This document shows positions 28,374 through 37,556 of a stretch of 64,000 nucleotides of DNA, in pieces. Under the pieces are notes generated by a model. That model saw only the letters and a program-made list of their open reading frames with translations. It had not been told where the DNA came from and searched no databases. The stretch is taken from positions 124,001 to 188,000 of the forward strand of contig MPDE01000003.1 in NCBI GenBank assembly GCA_001874335.1, in the 5' to 3' direction. Position 1 is the first letter of the stretch. Each line of letters opens with the position of its first letter. The stretch is from Bacteroidetes bacterium MedPE-SWsnd-G2. GTDB taxonomy: Bacteria > Bacteroidota > Bacteroidia > Flavobacteriales > Flavobacteriaceae. Both the position numbers and the translations under genes were made by a program.

Positions 28374-29416
28374 TGCAAGGCCAAGTAAAAAAATCATTTA
28401 AGTTTTCAAATAAAACTTCACTTTATTTAACCCTCATATTTACATTAGTGTTTGGGGTGTTTATGCATTTGGTTAATGCCTTTAATATTTTTGTCCTTAT
28501 TGGATTTGCTCTAATTATTTATTTTGTGGCTTTTGCAGTCATACAATATAGGGTTGAGCGGTTTATCTACAGGCGTGTTAAGCAAATTTATGAAGAGCTT
28601 ACCTTATTACAATCAAAGACCTTAAGAAGTCAACCTATCACTACCGATATGGGGACATTGGCAAATGAAATTAGTGAATATGCCAAGAATAGAAAGTTAG
28701 AATTAGAATCCTTAAAAATTAGGGAGGAGTACAGAAAGGAGTTTATAGGTAATGTTTCTCACGAATTAAAAACCCCCCTTTTTACTGTTCAAGGGTATAT
28801 TTTAACTTTGTTAGAAGGCGCTATGAATGACAAGGATATTAGGGAAAAATATTTAAAACGCGCTGAGAAAGGAGTTGATCGGCTCATATATATTGTTCAG
28901 GATTTAGATATGATTACTAAACTTGAATATGGAGATTTAAGTTTAGAAATTGAACGGTTTGATATCGTAGACCTAATAAAATCGATGTTTGAGTTGTTTG
29001 AAATGAAAGCGGCTAAAAAGCAAATCACTCTTACTTTGGATACTGAGTATCCAAGCCCTATTTACGTAGAAGCAGATAAAGAACGCATCCAACAAGTACT
29101 AACCAATCTTATAGTGAATTCTATTAAATATGGAAGAACACAAGGTACGACTGAGATTAGTATTGAAAACTTGATTAAAAACAAGGTAATTGTTAGGGTT
29201 ACCGACAATGGTGAAGGTATAGCTCAGGAGCATATACCAAGATTGTTTGAGCGTTTTTATAGGGTTGATAAAAGTGGTTCTCGTAAAGAAGGAGGATCAG
29301 GGTTAGGGCTTTCAATTGTCAAACACATTATTGAGGCGCATAGCGAAAAAATTTACGTAGAAAGCGAATTAAATGTAGGAAGTGAATTCTCATTTACCTT
29401 AGAAAAGGCCGAATAA
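28373..29416 (+). CDS. PhoR-type sensor histidine kinase
   Basis: A 347-residue kinase with two N-terminal membrane helices (about 19-38 and 43-62) separated by a very short loop, so it lacks an extracellular sensor domain. A HisKA domain carries His130 in NVSHELKTPLF, and the HATPase domain (about 230-345) has the N box (NLIVNSIKYG), DNGEGI and GLGLSIV. It is the cognate kinase of the upstream PhoB-like regulator. Its 3' end overlaps the convergent glycosyltransferase gene by 18 bp. Confidence 0.94.
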   Translation: MQGQVKKSFKFSNKTSLYLTLIFTLVFGVFMHLVNAFNIFVLIGFALIIYFVAFAVIQYRVERFIYRRVKQIYEELTLLQSKTLRSQPITTDMGTLANEISEYAKNRKLELESLKIREEYRKEFIGNVSHELKTPLFTVQGYILTLLEGAMNDKDIREKYLKRAEKGVDRLIYIVQDLDMITKLEYGDLSLEIERFDIVDLIKSMFELFEMKAAKKQITLTLDTEYPSPIYVEADKERIQQVLTNLIVNSIKYGRTQGTTEISIENLIKNKVIVRVTDNGEGIAQEHIPRLFERFYRVDKSGSRKEGGSGLGLSIVKHIIEAHSEKIYVESELNVGSEFSFTLEKAE

Positions 29417-30451
29417 ATCTTTTATTGGTTCATGAGGTTTATCATGTTTAAACCCTGTATAATTAGAATTTAAGCTCAAGTCTTCAAGTTTAAACTCTTT
29501 TTGAGTTCTATAATCTGCAATTTTCAATTCTTTTAATCTTTGAGCCAAGTATTCTTGTTCAAACTGTCCCGGAGTCGGAATAAAAAACGCGTTCTTGCCT
29601 AACCTTGATAAATCCATTATGGTTGAATAGCCCGATCTTGAAATAATAAGCTCAGAACTGTTTATGGCGGATTCTAACTCGGCAGAATCCATGTAATTAT
29701 GAATGGTTAAATTGCCTATTTGCTGTACTTTTTTTTGTGACTCTACAACACCTCTTACCAAAAGTACTTTTTCCTCTGTTTTTGAAAACTCTGCTCTCAA
29801 TTTGGTTTCTAGTAAACTGCGTTGTGGCTCGGGACCAGACAATAAAAGCAAATATTGATAGATTTTGTCACGGTTCTTGGGCGTTAATCGCGTTAAAGGA
29901 CCAATGTGTTTGGTAGGGATTACATAATCGGTACAGTGTCCAAGTTTTCCGCTTAAAGACGGTTCGTTCAAGAAATCTGGGACCCAACATTCATCAAATT
30001 TTTTAATTACTTTTTCATGAATTTTAGTACTAAGCCAGGTTGTACTTCCGCTCAAAACATTAATTTGATGAGTTATGTAAATTGAAGGCACATGGTTTAA
30101 GTAAACACCAAATCTGTTGTCAGAAATAATTCCTGAAAAGTGATGTTTGTCGTGTAATTTTTTAACCGCCTCTTGTTCTTTTTTAATAGTTTTTATAAGT
30201 GGAAAGGCTTGGTTTAAAATCTTACTTCTAAATTTTTTCCCATTTTCAGGATAAGTAATGTTATAGCTGGGAAGTGTTTCAAAAGGTAAGGAGCTAAACT
30301 CCTTTTTTAACAATTCTAAGGCAGGACCATCACTAGCAATTACAGGTTGAAACCCTGATTTTATGAGCGCAGTAATCAACGGGATACATCTCGAAGCATG
30401 ACCTAATCCCCAATTTAATGGAGCTATTAAAATTCGTTTTTTGAAATTCAT
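29399..30451 (-). CDS. Glycosyltransferase of the MJ1255/VC2487 type
   Basis: A 350-residue GT-B-like protein. The N-terminal RILIAPLNWGLGHASRC and the C-terminal SRSGYSTIMDLSRLGKNAFFIPTPGQFEQEYLA are hallmarks of UDP-glycosyltransferases related to MurG and the MJ1255/VC2487 family. The ATG at 30451 is preferred; an upstream TTG adds only three residues. The acceptor is unknown. It is transcribed divergently from trmB and converges on the histidine kinase gene with an 18-bp overlap. Confidence 0.85.
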   Translation of the reverse strand: MNFKKRILIAPLNWGLGHASRCIPLITALIKSGFQPVIASDGPALELLKKEFSSLPFETLPSYNITYPENGKKFRSKILNQAFPLIKTIKKEQEAVKKLHDKHHFSGIISDNRFGVYLNHVPSIYITHQINVLSGSTTWLSTKIHEKVIKKFDECWVPDFLNEPSLSGKLGHCTDYVIPTKHIGPLTRLTPKNRDKIYQYLLLLSGPEPQRSLLETKLRAEFSKTEEKVLLVRGVVESQKKVQQIGNLTIHNYMDSAELESAINSSELIISRSGYSTIMDLSRLGKNAFFIPTPGQFEQEYLAQRLKELKIADYRTQKEFKLEDLSLNSNYTGFKHDKPHEPIKDLFGLF

Positions 30452-30508
30452 AAAAAACAAAGATAAAGCTAATTTGTTTCCTTAATTTTGCCCAAATAAT
30501 TATTTGTA

Positions 30509-31189
30509 GTGGGAAGTAAAAATAAATTAAAACGCTTTCGTGAAAACGAATCTTTTGCTAACGTATTTCAACCAACCAGAGAAGAATTGGTTGATGCCGA
30601 ATTTGAATTAAAAGGACAATGGCGATCTAAAGTATTTAAAAATGACAAACCATTAGTCTTGGAGTTAGGCTGTGGTAAAGGCGAATATTCTGTAGGTCTA
30701 GCTAAAAAATATCCAAACAAAAATTTTGTAGGGATTGATATTAAGGGAGCAAGATTTTGGAGAGGAGCTAAAACAGCTATTGAAGAAAATATAGAGAATG
30801 TAGCGTTTTTAAGAACTCAAATTGAATTAATTGAATATGCTTTTGGTGAAGAAGAAGTTGATGAAATTTGGATTACATTTCCTGATCCGCAAATAAAATA
30901 CAAGCGTACAAAACATAGAATGACAAATTCTGAGTTTTTAGCCAAATACAAAAAAATATTAAAGCCTGACGGACTTGTAAACCTTAAAACGGATAGTGAG
31001 TTTATGCATGGGTACACATTAGGATTACTGCATGGTGCTGGTCATGAGGTGCTTTACGCTAATCATAATGTTTATAAGCAAGAAGGTAGTCCTGAGGAGG
31101 TTACAAGTATTCAAACCTTTTATGAGTCTCAATATTTATTAGAAGACAAACCAATTACGTATATTCAGTTCAAAATAAAAGATTCTTGA
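30509..31189 (+). CDS. trmB: tRNA (guanine-N7)-methyltransferase
   Basis: Methylates G46 in the tRNA variable loop with SAM. The 226-residue protein has the motif LELGCGKGEYSVGLA (about 50-64) and the signature ITFPDPQIKYKRTKHRM (about 122-138) of TrmB. The start is a GTG (30509-30511); no in-frame ATG lies before the SAM motif. The LysE-like transporter gene begins at a TTG overlapping the stop. Confidence 0.95.
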   Translation: MGSKNKLKRFRENESFANVFQPTREELVDAEFELKGQWRSKVFKNDKPLVLELGCGKGEYSVGLAKKYPNKNFVGIDIKGARFWRGAKTAIEENIENVAFLRTQIELIEYAFGEEEVDEIWITFPDPQIKYKRTKHRMTNSEFLAKYKKILKPDGLVNLKTDSEFMHGYTLGLLHGAGHEVLYANHNVYKQEGSPEEVTSIQTFYESQYLLEDKPITYIQFKIKDS

Positions 31190-31815
31190 ACATAACTATT
31201 GTTTTTTTTATTGGGTTGGTAATAGGAATGATTGGGGTTATTCCGCCAGGGTTGTTAAATATGACAGCCGCAAAAATTAGTCTTAAGGATGGTTATAACA
31301 GAGGAGTTATATTCTCTGTGGGTGTTTGTGTAGTAGTTATTGCCCAAACTTACATTGCTATGGTTTTGGGTGAATATCTTACGCTTCATCCAGGTGTTGT
31401 GGAGATTTTACAACGCGTAGCCTTAGTACTTTTTGTATTAATTACAATTTACTTTTTGGTTATTGCAAATAAAAACGAGACGCCTAAAATAAACCCAAAA
31501 ATAAGTTCTATCCATAGCCGATTTTTTCAAGGGATGTTCATGTCTGCTTTAAATATGTTTCCGATCCCGTTTCATGCTTACATGACGGTAACCTTATCGT
31601 CTTGGGGTTGGTTAAATTTTGAGCCATCAAGTATTGCGTCTTATGTTGCGGGTGTGGCATCGGGTACATTTGCTATGCTCTATGTTTATATTTTCTTTTT
31701 TGACAAAATAAAGGGAAAGGCACTTACTTCTCAAAAGAATATGAACCTCATAATAGGGGGAATTACAGGTGTCATTTCATTAATTACTTTTATCAATATT
31801 TTAAAAGATTTGTAA
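31186..31815 (+). CDS. LysE-family transporter
   Basis: A 209-residue protein with six hydrophobic helices. The N-terminal GMIGVIPPGLLNMTAAKISLKDG matches the LysE/RhtB amino-acid exporter family. Its TTG start overlaps the trmB stop codon (TTGA), suggesting coupled translation. The amino acid exported cannot be inferred. It lies 3 bp before the MGMT-like gene. Confidence 0.85.
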   Translation: MNITIVFFIGLVIGMIGVIPPGLLNMTAAKISLKDGYNRGVIFSVGVCVVVIAQTYIAMVLGEYLTLHPGVVEILQRVALVLFVLITIYFLVIANKNETPKINPKISSIHSRFFQGMFMSALNMFPIPFHAYMTVTLSSWGWLNFEPSSIASYVAGVASGTFAMLYVYIFFFDKIKGKALTSQKNMNLIIGGITGVISLITFINILKDL

Positions 31816-31818
31816 GCC

Positions 31819-32151
31819 ATGAAACCTGAAACACTTTCTTTTTTTGATAAGGTATATGAGGTGGCAAAACAGATTCCTGAAGGTCGAGTTACAAGTTATG
31901 GTGCAATTGCTAAATATTTAGCAGCCCCTCGAAGTGCTCGCATGGTTGGGTATGCGATGAATGCATCTCATTTAAGAGATGATATTCCTGCTCACCGTGT
32001 GGTCAATAGAAAAGGATTACTAACTGGTAAATTTCATTTTGAAGGCACAAATGTAATGCAACAATTGTTAGAAAATGAAGGTGTGATAGTGGTTGAAAAC
32101 CAAATTCAAAATTTCTCCTCCTACTTCTGGGATCCTTCAGAAGCATTATAA
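31819..32151 (+). CDS. Alkyltransferase-like (ATL) protein, MGMT family
   Basis: A 110-residue protein with the C-terminal domain fold of O6-alkylguanine transferase (VPEGRVTSYGAIAKYLAAPRSARMVGYAM). The active-site PCHR is replaced by PAHR: Ala58 stands where the acceptor Cys should be. It therefore cannot transfer alkyl groups to itself. Known ATL proteins with such substitutions bind O6-alkylguanine and hand the lesion to nucleotide-excision repair; that role is likely here but not shown. Confidence 0.88.
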   Translation: MKPETLSFFDKVYEVAKQIPEGRVTSYGAIAKYLAAPRSARMVGYAMNASHLRDDIPAHRVVNRKGLLTGKFHFEGTNVMQQLLENEGVIVVENQIQNFSSYFWDPSEAL

Positions 32152-32242
32152 GCTAAACACGCTAAATACCACGATATAGTTTATGGTGATATGGGCATAT
32201 ATCATTTCAATATATAGTATTCAAAAATTAAAGTATTCGCAG

Positions 32243-32250
32243 TATATTTG
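32243..32250 (+). promoter_or_regulatory. -7 element TATATTTG before the Mrp gene
   Basis: TATATTTG matches TAnnTTTG and lies about 78 bp before the ATG at 32328. No clear TTTG is seen at 19 bp. Confidence 0.4.
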
Positions 32251-32327
32251 CACTTTAGAACTGGTCTAAATTAATGCACTTATTTTGAGCATTTTTATAA
32301 CGATTTAGAAAGTAGATTTTAACTAAT

Positions 32328-33470
32328 ATGGAAGAGATAAAACTAAACAAGCAAGATATATATAAAGCATTAGAGTCAATCACAGTGCCAGGTGAAGGTA
32401 AGAACATGATTGAAAGTGGTGCCGTGACTAATGTTATGACTTTTGGTGATGAGGTAATTGTTGATATTACGATAACTAATCGAAGTTTACAGGCTAAAAA
32501 AAGAACGGAAGTCGATATTATGAAAACCATTCACGAAATGGTTTATGCTAAGGCTAAAATAAAGGTGAATGTTAAGGTGAATGCACCAGCAAAACCATTA
32601 AACGAGATAAAAGGAAAAGCAATTCCTGGTATTAAAAATATAATTGCTGTGGCATCTGGTAAAGGTGGAGTAGGGAAGTCTACAGTAACATCAAACTTGG
32701 CGGTTACCTTGGCAAAAATGGGATTCAATGTTGGTATTTTAGATGCTGATATTTACGGACCTTCTGTTCCCATTATGTTTGATGTTGAAAATGACAAGCC
32801 TTTAGCAGTAAATATTGATGGTAAATCTAAAATGAAGCCTGTTGAGAGTTATGGCGTAAAAGTATTATCTATTGGCTTTTTTACAAAGCCTGATCAGGCG
32901 GTAGTTTGGAGAGGTCCTATGGCAGCCAAAGCACTAAATCAAATGATTTTTGATGCACATTGGGGAGAATTAGATTTTATGCTTATTGATTTACCTCCAG
33001 GAACAGGAGATATTCATTTAAGTATTATGCAATCTTTACCAATTACAGGTTCTGTTGTCGTGAGTACACCGCAAAAAGTAGCATTGGCAGATGCAAAAAA
33101 AGGAGTGGCTATGTTTCAACAAGACAGCATAAATGTTCCTGTTTTGGGAATTGTTGAAAATATGGCATATTTTACACCAGAGGAGTTACCTGAAAATAAA
33201 TATTATATTTTTGGTGAAGCTGGAGCAAAAAACTTAGCTGAAGATTTAGACGTTCCGTTTTTAGGTGAAATTCCAATTGTGCAAAGCGTTAGAGAAGCGG
33301 GAGATGTAGGAAGACCAGCAGCATTGCAATCAGATACACCTATTGAAGAAGCTTTTAAAGAAATTACAAGAGAAGTTGTGCAACAAGTGGTAAAAAGAAA
33401 TAGCGATTTACCACCAACAGAAGCAATTAAAATTACAACTATGGCAGGATGTTCTGCTGTTAAAAAATAA
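32328..33470 (+). CDS. Mrp/NBP35-type iron-sulfur carrier ATPase
   Basis: A 380-residue P-loop protein of the Mrp/ApbC/NBP35 family, which carries Fe-S clusters to apoproteins. An N-terminal DUF59/MIP18-like domain (about 1-90) precedes the deviant Walker A motif ASGKGGVGKSTV (about 108-119) and the long ATPase region with DADIYGPSVP and LIDLPPGTGDIHL. The canonical CxxC near the C-terminus of some family members is not seen. It sits 3 bp before a NifU-domain gene, which supports the Fe-S role. Confidence 0.92.
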   Translation: MEEIKLNKQDIYKALESITVPGEGKNMIESGAVTNVMTFGDEVIVDITITNRSLQAKKRTEVDIMKTIHEMVYAKAKIKVNVKVNAPAKPLNEIKGKAIPGIKNIIAVASGKGGVGKSTVTSNLAVTLAKMGFNVGILDADIYGPSVPIMFDVENDKPLAVNIDGKSKMKPVESYGVKVLSIGFFTKPDQAVVWRGPMAAKALNQMIFDAHWGELDFMLIDLPPGTGDIHLSIMQSLPITGSVVVSTPQKVALADAKKGVAMFQQDSINVPVLGIVENMAYFTPEELPENKYYIFGEAGAKNLAEDLDVPFLGEIPIVQSVREAGDVGRPAALQSDTPIEEAFKEITREVVQQVVKRNSDLPPTEAIKITTMAGCSAVKK

Positions 33471-33473
33471 GTA

Positions 33474-33716
33474 ATGGCATCAAAGGAGTTAGAGCAAAAT
33501 GTTGAAAAAGCATTAGACGAAATCAGACCATTTTTACAAAGTGATGGTGGAGATATCTCGTTATTATCTATTGAAGATGATAAGTTAGTTAGAGTTAAGT
33601 TGTTGGGTGCTTGCGTTGGTTGTAGTGTTAACCAAATGACTTTAAAGTCTGGCGTTGAAATGACAATTAAAAAATACGCCCCACAAATTGAGCAAGTAAT
33701 AAATGTTCAAGAGTGA
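33474..33716 (+). CDS. NifU C-terminal domain (Nfu) iron-sulfur scaffold
   Basis: An 80-residue protein that is entirely one NifU-like C-terminal domain. The cluster-binding CVGC lies in LLGACVGCSVNQMTLKSGVE (about residues 45-64). Such Nfu proteins carry a labile cluster between dimer subunits. It follows the Mrp gene by 3 bp, so the two probably work together in Fe-S transfer. Confidence 0.93.
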   Translation: MASKELEQNVEKALDEIRPFLQSDGGDISLLSIEDDKLVRVKLLGACVGCSVNQMTLKSGVEMTIKKYAPQIEQVINVQE

Positions 33717-33782
33717 TTTGTGACATTAGTCACGTTTTAAGTTGATTATACACTGTATTTTTGAATTACCAATTAGAATTTT

Positions 33783-34844
33783 ATGATTAAAACAGATATC
33801 CTAATTATTGGAGCAGGACCTACTGGATTGTTCACCGTTTTCGAAGCTGGTTTGTTAAAACTAAAATGTCATTTAATTGATGCTTTGCCGCAACCTGGTG
33901 GTCAGTGCTCAGAGATATATCCTAAAAAGCCAATTTATGATATTCCTGGTTTTCCAGAAATATTGGCAGGAGATTTAACCAAAAACTTAATGGAGCAATG
34001 CAAGCAGTTTGAACCTGGATTTACATTGGGAGAACGTGCAGAAACAATTGACAAGCAAGAGGATGGTTCTTTTATAGTGACAACTAATAAAGGTACCAAA
34101 CATCATGCACCTGTTGTAGCTATTGCCGGTGGTTTAGGTAGTTTTGAACCAAGAAAACCATTGATTGAAAATATAGGGAGCTTTGAAGATAAGGGAGTAG
34201 CTTACTTTATAAAAGATCCAGAAGTTTACAGAGATAAAAGAGTGGTGATTTCTGGAGGAGGAGATTCTGCTTTAGATTGGAGTATTTTCTTAGCAGATGT
34301 AGCTTCAGAAGTGACTTTAATCCACAGAAGAAATGAATTTAGAGGTGCTTTGGATTCTGTTGAAAAGGTTCAAGAATTGAAGGAGCAAGGAAAAATTAAT
34401 TTAATCACCCCTGCCGAGGTAATTAATATCGTTGGTCATGGTAAGGTTGAAGGTGTTGTGGTTTCTCAATCGCAACATATCGAAAAGGAGTTTGTAGTTG
34501 AAGCAGATCATTTTATTCCTCTTTTTGGCCTGTCACCAAAATTAGGTCCCATAGCTAATTGGGGCTTAGAGATAGAGAAAAATGCCATTAAAGTGAATAA
34601 TGCACTAGATTACCAAACTAATATTCCTGGTATTTTTGCCATTGGTGATGTAAATACTTATCCGGGTAAATTGAAGCTAATTCTTTGTGGTTTTCACGAA
34701 GCTACTTTAATGTGTCAAGCGGCATATCAAATTATTAACCCAGGTAAACGATATGTGCTTAAATATACTACAGTTAGTGGCATAGATGGGTTTGATGGTA
34801 CGAGGAAAGAAGCGCCAAAAGCAGTTGTGAAGGCGATTAATTAA
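33783..34844 (+). CDS. Ferredoxin-NADP reductase-type FAD oxidoreductase
   Basis: A 353-residue thioredoxin-reductase-like flavoprotein. FAD motif GAGPTGLFTVFE (about residues 9-20), a second dinucleotide site GGGDSALDWS (about 158-167) and the C-terminal GIFAIGDVNTYPG (about 280-292) are present. It lacks a CxxC redox pair, which distinguishes it from thioredoxin reductase and points to the ferredoxin/flavodoxin-NADP reductase (YumC) type. The 2Fe-2S ferredoxin gene follows 39 bp later, so the two are probably redox partners. Confidence 0.9.
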   Translation: MIKTDILIIGAGPTGLFTVFEAGLLKLKCHLIDALPQPGGQCSEIYPKKPIYDIPGFPEILAGDLTKNLMEQCKQFEPGFTLGERAETIDKQEDGSFIVTTNKGTKHHAPVVAIAGGLGSFEPRKPLIENIGSFEDKGVAYFIKDPEVYRDKRVVISGGGDSALDWSIFLADVASEVTLIHRRNEFRGALDSVEKVQELKEQGKINLITPAEVINIVGHGKVEGVVVSQSQHIEKEFVVEADHFIPLFGLSPKLGPIANWGLEIEKNAIKVNNALDYQTNIPGIFAIGDVNTYPGKLKLILCGFHEATLMCQAAYQIINPGKRYVLKYTTVSGIDGFDGTRKEAPKAVVKAIN

Positions 34845-34883
34845 TTGAAGTCATTGTATATTTAGTTCAAGAACCACAAGAGC

Positions 34884-35219
34884 ATGGAAGAACAAGATGT
34901 AAAAATACAAATTACCGATAGAGATGGTGTTTCTCATGAAGTGTTAGCGCCAACAGATATGGCTATGAATATTATGGAGGTTGTTCGTTCTTATGAGCTT
35001 GCTCCTGAAGGCACAATTGGTGTTTGTGGCGGAATGGCGATGTGTGCGTCTTGTCAATGTTATGTCAATTCTGATCATGAACTCCCAGAAAAATTAGACG
35101 ATGAGGAAGCTATGCTTTCTGAAGCGTTTTACGTTAAAGATAATAGCCGATTAGGATGTCAAATTCAAATTACTCCGGAGTTAGAAGGTCTTAAAATAGA
35201 ATTGGCTCCAGAAAGTTAA
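34884..35219 (+). CDS. 2Fe-2S ferredoxin
   Basis: A 111-residue adrenodoxin-type 2Fe-2S ferredoxin. The ligand pattern C-x5-C-x2-C is seen in CGGMAMCASC (about 48-57), and the fourth Cys is in SRLGCQI (about 95). It probably receives electrons from the upstream reductase. It converges with the metallophosphoesterase gene, with a 4-bp 3' overlap. Confidence 0.94.
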   Translation: MEEQDVKIQITDRDGVSHEVLAPTDMAMNIMEVVRSYELAPEGTIGVCGGMAMCASCQCYVNSDHELPEKLDDEEAMLSEAFYVKDNSRLGCQIQITPELEGLKIELAPES

Positions 35220-36115
35220 TTCTGTTGATAGTCATTTAAGGATCGTGGTCCAACCAAAAGGGTTCTTACAATTTGAAGAATACCATCCGACCGTGTTTCA
35301 ATATGCCATTTTATTAAGCTAATTGAGTTGTTTTCAATTTCTATTCCAGTTATACTTCTCGGGTGAACACAACTCCCATCATTAAAAAAAGGGGTCTTAT
35401 TTGGTTCTGAAAATCGAGGTCTATGCGTATGACCTACAACAGTTATTAAATTGTTATTGGCTTTAATCCATTTTTTAATTCGTCGTTCTACCTTAATAAG
35501 TTCTTTGTAGTTTTTAGCAGGACTTGTAGGATCGGCGATTCCAATTACATTTAAGGGTTTCCATAAAATTTGAACAAGAAATCTACTCCATTTCCAAAAG
35601 ACATAGTTCCACCAATCAGCTTGATGACCATGGGTTAGAAAGAGTTCTTGTCCGCTTTCTTCATGTATTAAGACAATGGCTTCATGATATTCGAGGTTTT
35701 TGTAAAGCGGAACTTTAGCGTCAATCTTTTTATCGTAATAAGTAGATAAATGGCGATTTACATAATTTTTATTTCTGTATACCATGTCATGATTACCCCA
35801 AATCATATGTAATCTATCTTGCTCATGAAATTGCTCTAAAAGTAAAAAGATGTCTTTATGCGCATCTAATATGGATGAAAATTTAGAGTTTTCCCATAGC
35901 TCATCACCGTCACCTAACTCGCAGTAGCTAAATCCTTTTTTAAAATAATCTTTTAAGGCGTGATAATAGATGTTTCTGTTCTTAGCAAAGTCGTCGGCAA
36001 TACTATTGTCGCCTCTGTGACAATCACTAAATAGAATAAACTTACTATCAGAATTGAAAGCAACCCGATGTGCTGTTTTGTAAGCGTGATCTAATCTTTT
36101 TTTTGTGGAAAACAT
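35216..36115 (-). CDS. Calcineurin-like metallophosphoesterase
   Basis: A 299-residue protein with the dinuclear metallophosphoesterase pattern: SDCHRGDN (about 30-37), GDGDELWE, GNHD (about 105-108), THGHQADWW (about 160-168) and VVGHTHRPRF (about 228-237). No signal peptide is visible. The substrate is unknown; it could act on a nucleotide or lipid intermediate. It is separated from the acyl-CoA dehydrogenase gene by a terminator. Confidence 0.9.
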   Translation of the reverse strand: MFSTKKRLDHAYKTAHRVAFNSDSKFILFSDCHRGDNSIADDFAKNRNIYYHALKDYFKKGFSYCELGDGDELWENSKFSSILDAHKDIFLLLEQFHEQDRLHMIWGNHDMVYRNKNYVNRHLSTYYDKKIDAKVPLYKNLEYHEAIVLIHEESGQELFLTHGHQADWWNYVFWKWSRFLVQILWKPLNVIGIADPTSPAKNYKELIKVERRIKKWIKANNNLITVVGHTHRPRFSEPNKTPFFNDGSCVHPRSITGIEIENNSISLIKWHIETRSDGILQIVRTLLVGPRSLNDYQQN

Positions 36116-36189
36116 ACGTAAATGTAGCTATTCCTTTTTTAAGATAAAATCTTGATTGATTAGTTGTTAGGTGAGAATCTTGAAAAAGA

Positions 36190-36221
36190 AAAGAGTCATA
36201 AAAATTAATTTATGACTCTTT
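36190..36221 (-). terminator. Terminator of the acyl-CoA dehydrogenase gene
   Basis: AAAGAGTCATAAA (36190-36202) pairs with TTTATGACTCTTT (36209-36221). It lies just downstream of the gene ending at 36239 on the minus strand. Confidence 0.85.
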
Positions 36222-36238
36222 AAAATTATGAGTATAGA

Positions 36239-37417
36239 TTATTTAAAAGCGTTAAGCCCTGTAATATCTAATCCAGTTATTAGTAAGTGAATGTCATGAG
36301 TACCTTCGTAAGTAATTACACTTTCAAGGTTCATAGAATGACGCATGATAGAATACTCTCCTGTTATTCCCATTCCGCCTAACATTTGTCTTGCTTCACG
36401 TGCTATGTTTATAGCCATATCTACATTGTTTCTTTTTGCCATTGAAATTTGTGCAGAAGTTGCTTTACCGTCATTACGTAAAACACCTAAACGCCAAGTA
36501 AGCAACTGTGCTTTTGTAATTTCAGTTATCATTTCAGCTAATTTCTTCTGTTGTAATTGAAATTGACCAATTGGTTTTCCAAATTGAAGACGTTCCTTAC
36601 TATATCTCAATGCTGTGTCGTAGCAATCCATTGCTGCTCCAATTGCTCCCCAAGCAATTCCAAATCGAGCAGAATCTAAGCAACCAAGCGGTGCTCCTAA
36701 TCCAGATTTGTTTGGTAATAAGTTTTCCTTCGGTACTTTAACATTGTCAAAAATAAGTTCTCCCGTAGCACTTGCCCTTAAAGACCATTTGTTGTGCGTT
36801 TCAGGAGTTGAAAAACCTTCCATACCACGTTCAACAATTAAACCATGTATTCTTCCTTCTTCATTTTTAGCCCAAACAACAGCTACTTGAGCGAAGGGCG
36901 CGTTAGAAATCCACATTTTTGCTCCATTTAGCAAATAGTGGTCTCCCATGTCTTTGAAGTTTGTCACCATTCCGCTAGGGTTACTTCCATGGTCAGGTTC
37001 TGTTAATCCAAAACAACCCATCCATTCTCCGCTTGCTAATTTTGGAAGGTATTTTTTGCGTTGTTCTTCGCTTCCATATTTCCAGATAGGGTACATTACT
37101 AAAGACGATTGTACAGAAGCAGTACTTCTAACACCAGAATCACCTCTTTCAATTTCTTGCATAATTAAACCGTATGAAATTTGGTCTAACCCAGCACCAC
37201 CATATTCTTCAGGAATATATGGTCCAAATGCACCAATTTCTGCCAATCCATTTACAATTTGAGTCGGGAATTCGGCTTTTTGAGCGTAATCTTCAATAAT
37301 TGGTGAAACATCTCTTTTTACCCATTCTCTGGCTGCATCACGTACTAATTTGTGTTCTTCTGTTAATAGCTCGTCAAGGTTAAAATAATCTGGAGCTTCA
37401 AATAAATCTGGTTTCAT
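36239..37417 (-). CDS. Glutaryl-CoA dehydrogenase-type acyl-CoA dehydrogenase
   Basis: A 392-residue flavoprotein. FAD-binding segments MGCFGLTEPDHGSNPSG and WISNAPFAQVAVVWAK and the catalytic Glu in TYEGTHDIHLLITG (about residue 370) fit the acyl-CoA dehydrogenase family; TYEGTHDIH and the length are typical of glutaryl-CoA dehydrogenase (decarboxylating). It would act in lysine/tryptophan degradation. The gene is monocistronic, with a terminator just downstream. Confidence 0.88.
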   Translation of the reverse strand: MKPDLFEAPDYFNLDELLTEEHKLVRDAAREWVKRDVSPIIEDYAQKAEFPTQIVNGLAEIGAFGPYIPEEYGGAGLDQISYGLIMQEIERGDSGVRSTASVQSSLVMYPIWKYGSEEQRKKYLPKLASGEWMGCFGLTEPDHGSNPSGMVTNFKDMGDHYLLNGAKMWISNAPFAQVAVVWAKNEEGRIHGLIVERGMEGFSTPETHNKWSLRASATGELIFDNVKVPKENLLPNKSGLGAPLGCLDSARFGIAWGAIGAAMDCYDTALRYSKERLQFGKPIGQFQLQQKKLAEMITEITKAQLLTWRLGVLRNDGKATSAQISMAKRNNVDMAINIAREARQMLGGMGITGEYSIMRHSMNLESVITYEGTHDIHLLITGLDITGLNAFK

Positions 37418-37556
37418 TAAGGATAGTTTTTATGTGGTTTATAAAAAATAGTGAAGGATTAAGCTGCTTTATTATCATAATCACAGTTTTTATCACCCTT
37501 TTTTATTAAAGCGTCATTTTTTAAGTCCCCAAATTTAACCAATCAATTACAATTGA

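Noticed and set aside
32255-32530. Reading frame antisense to the Mrp gene start
   Set aside because: It lies opposite a confidently assigned gene, has no recognisable domain, and its composition matches a shadow frame.
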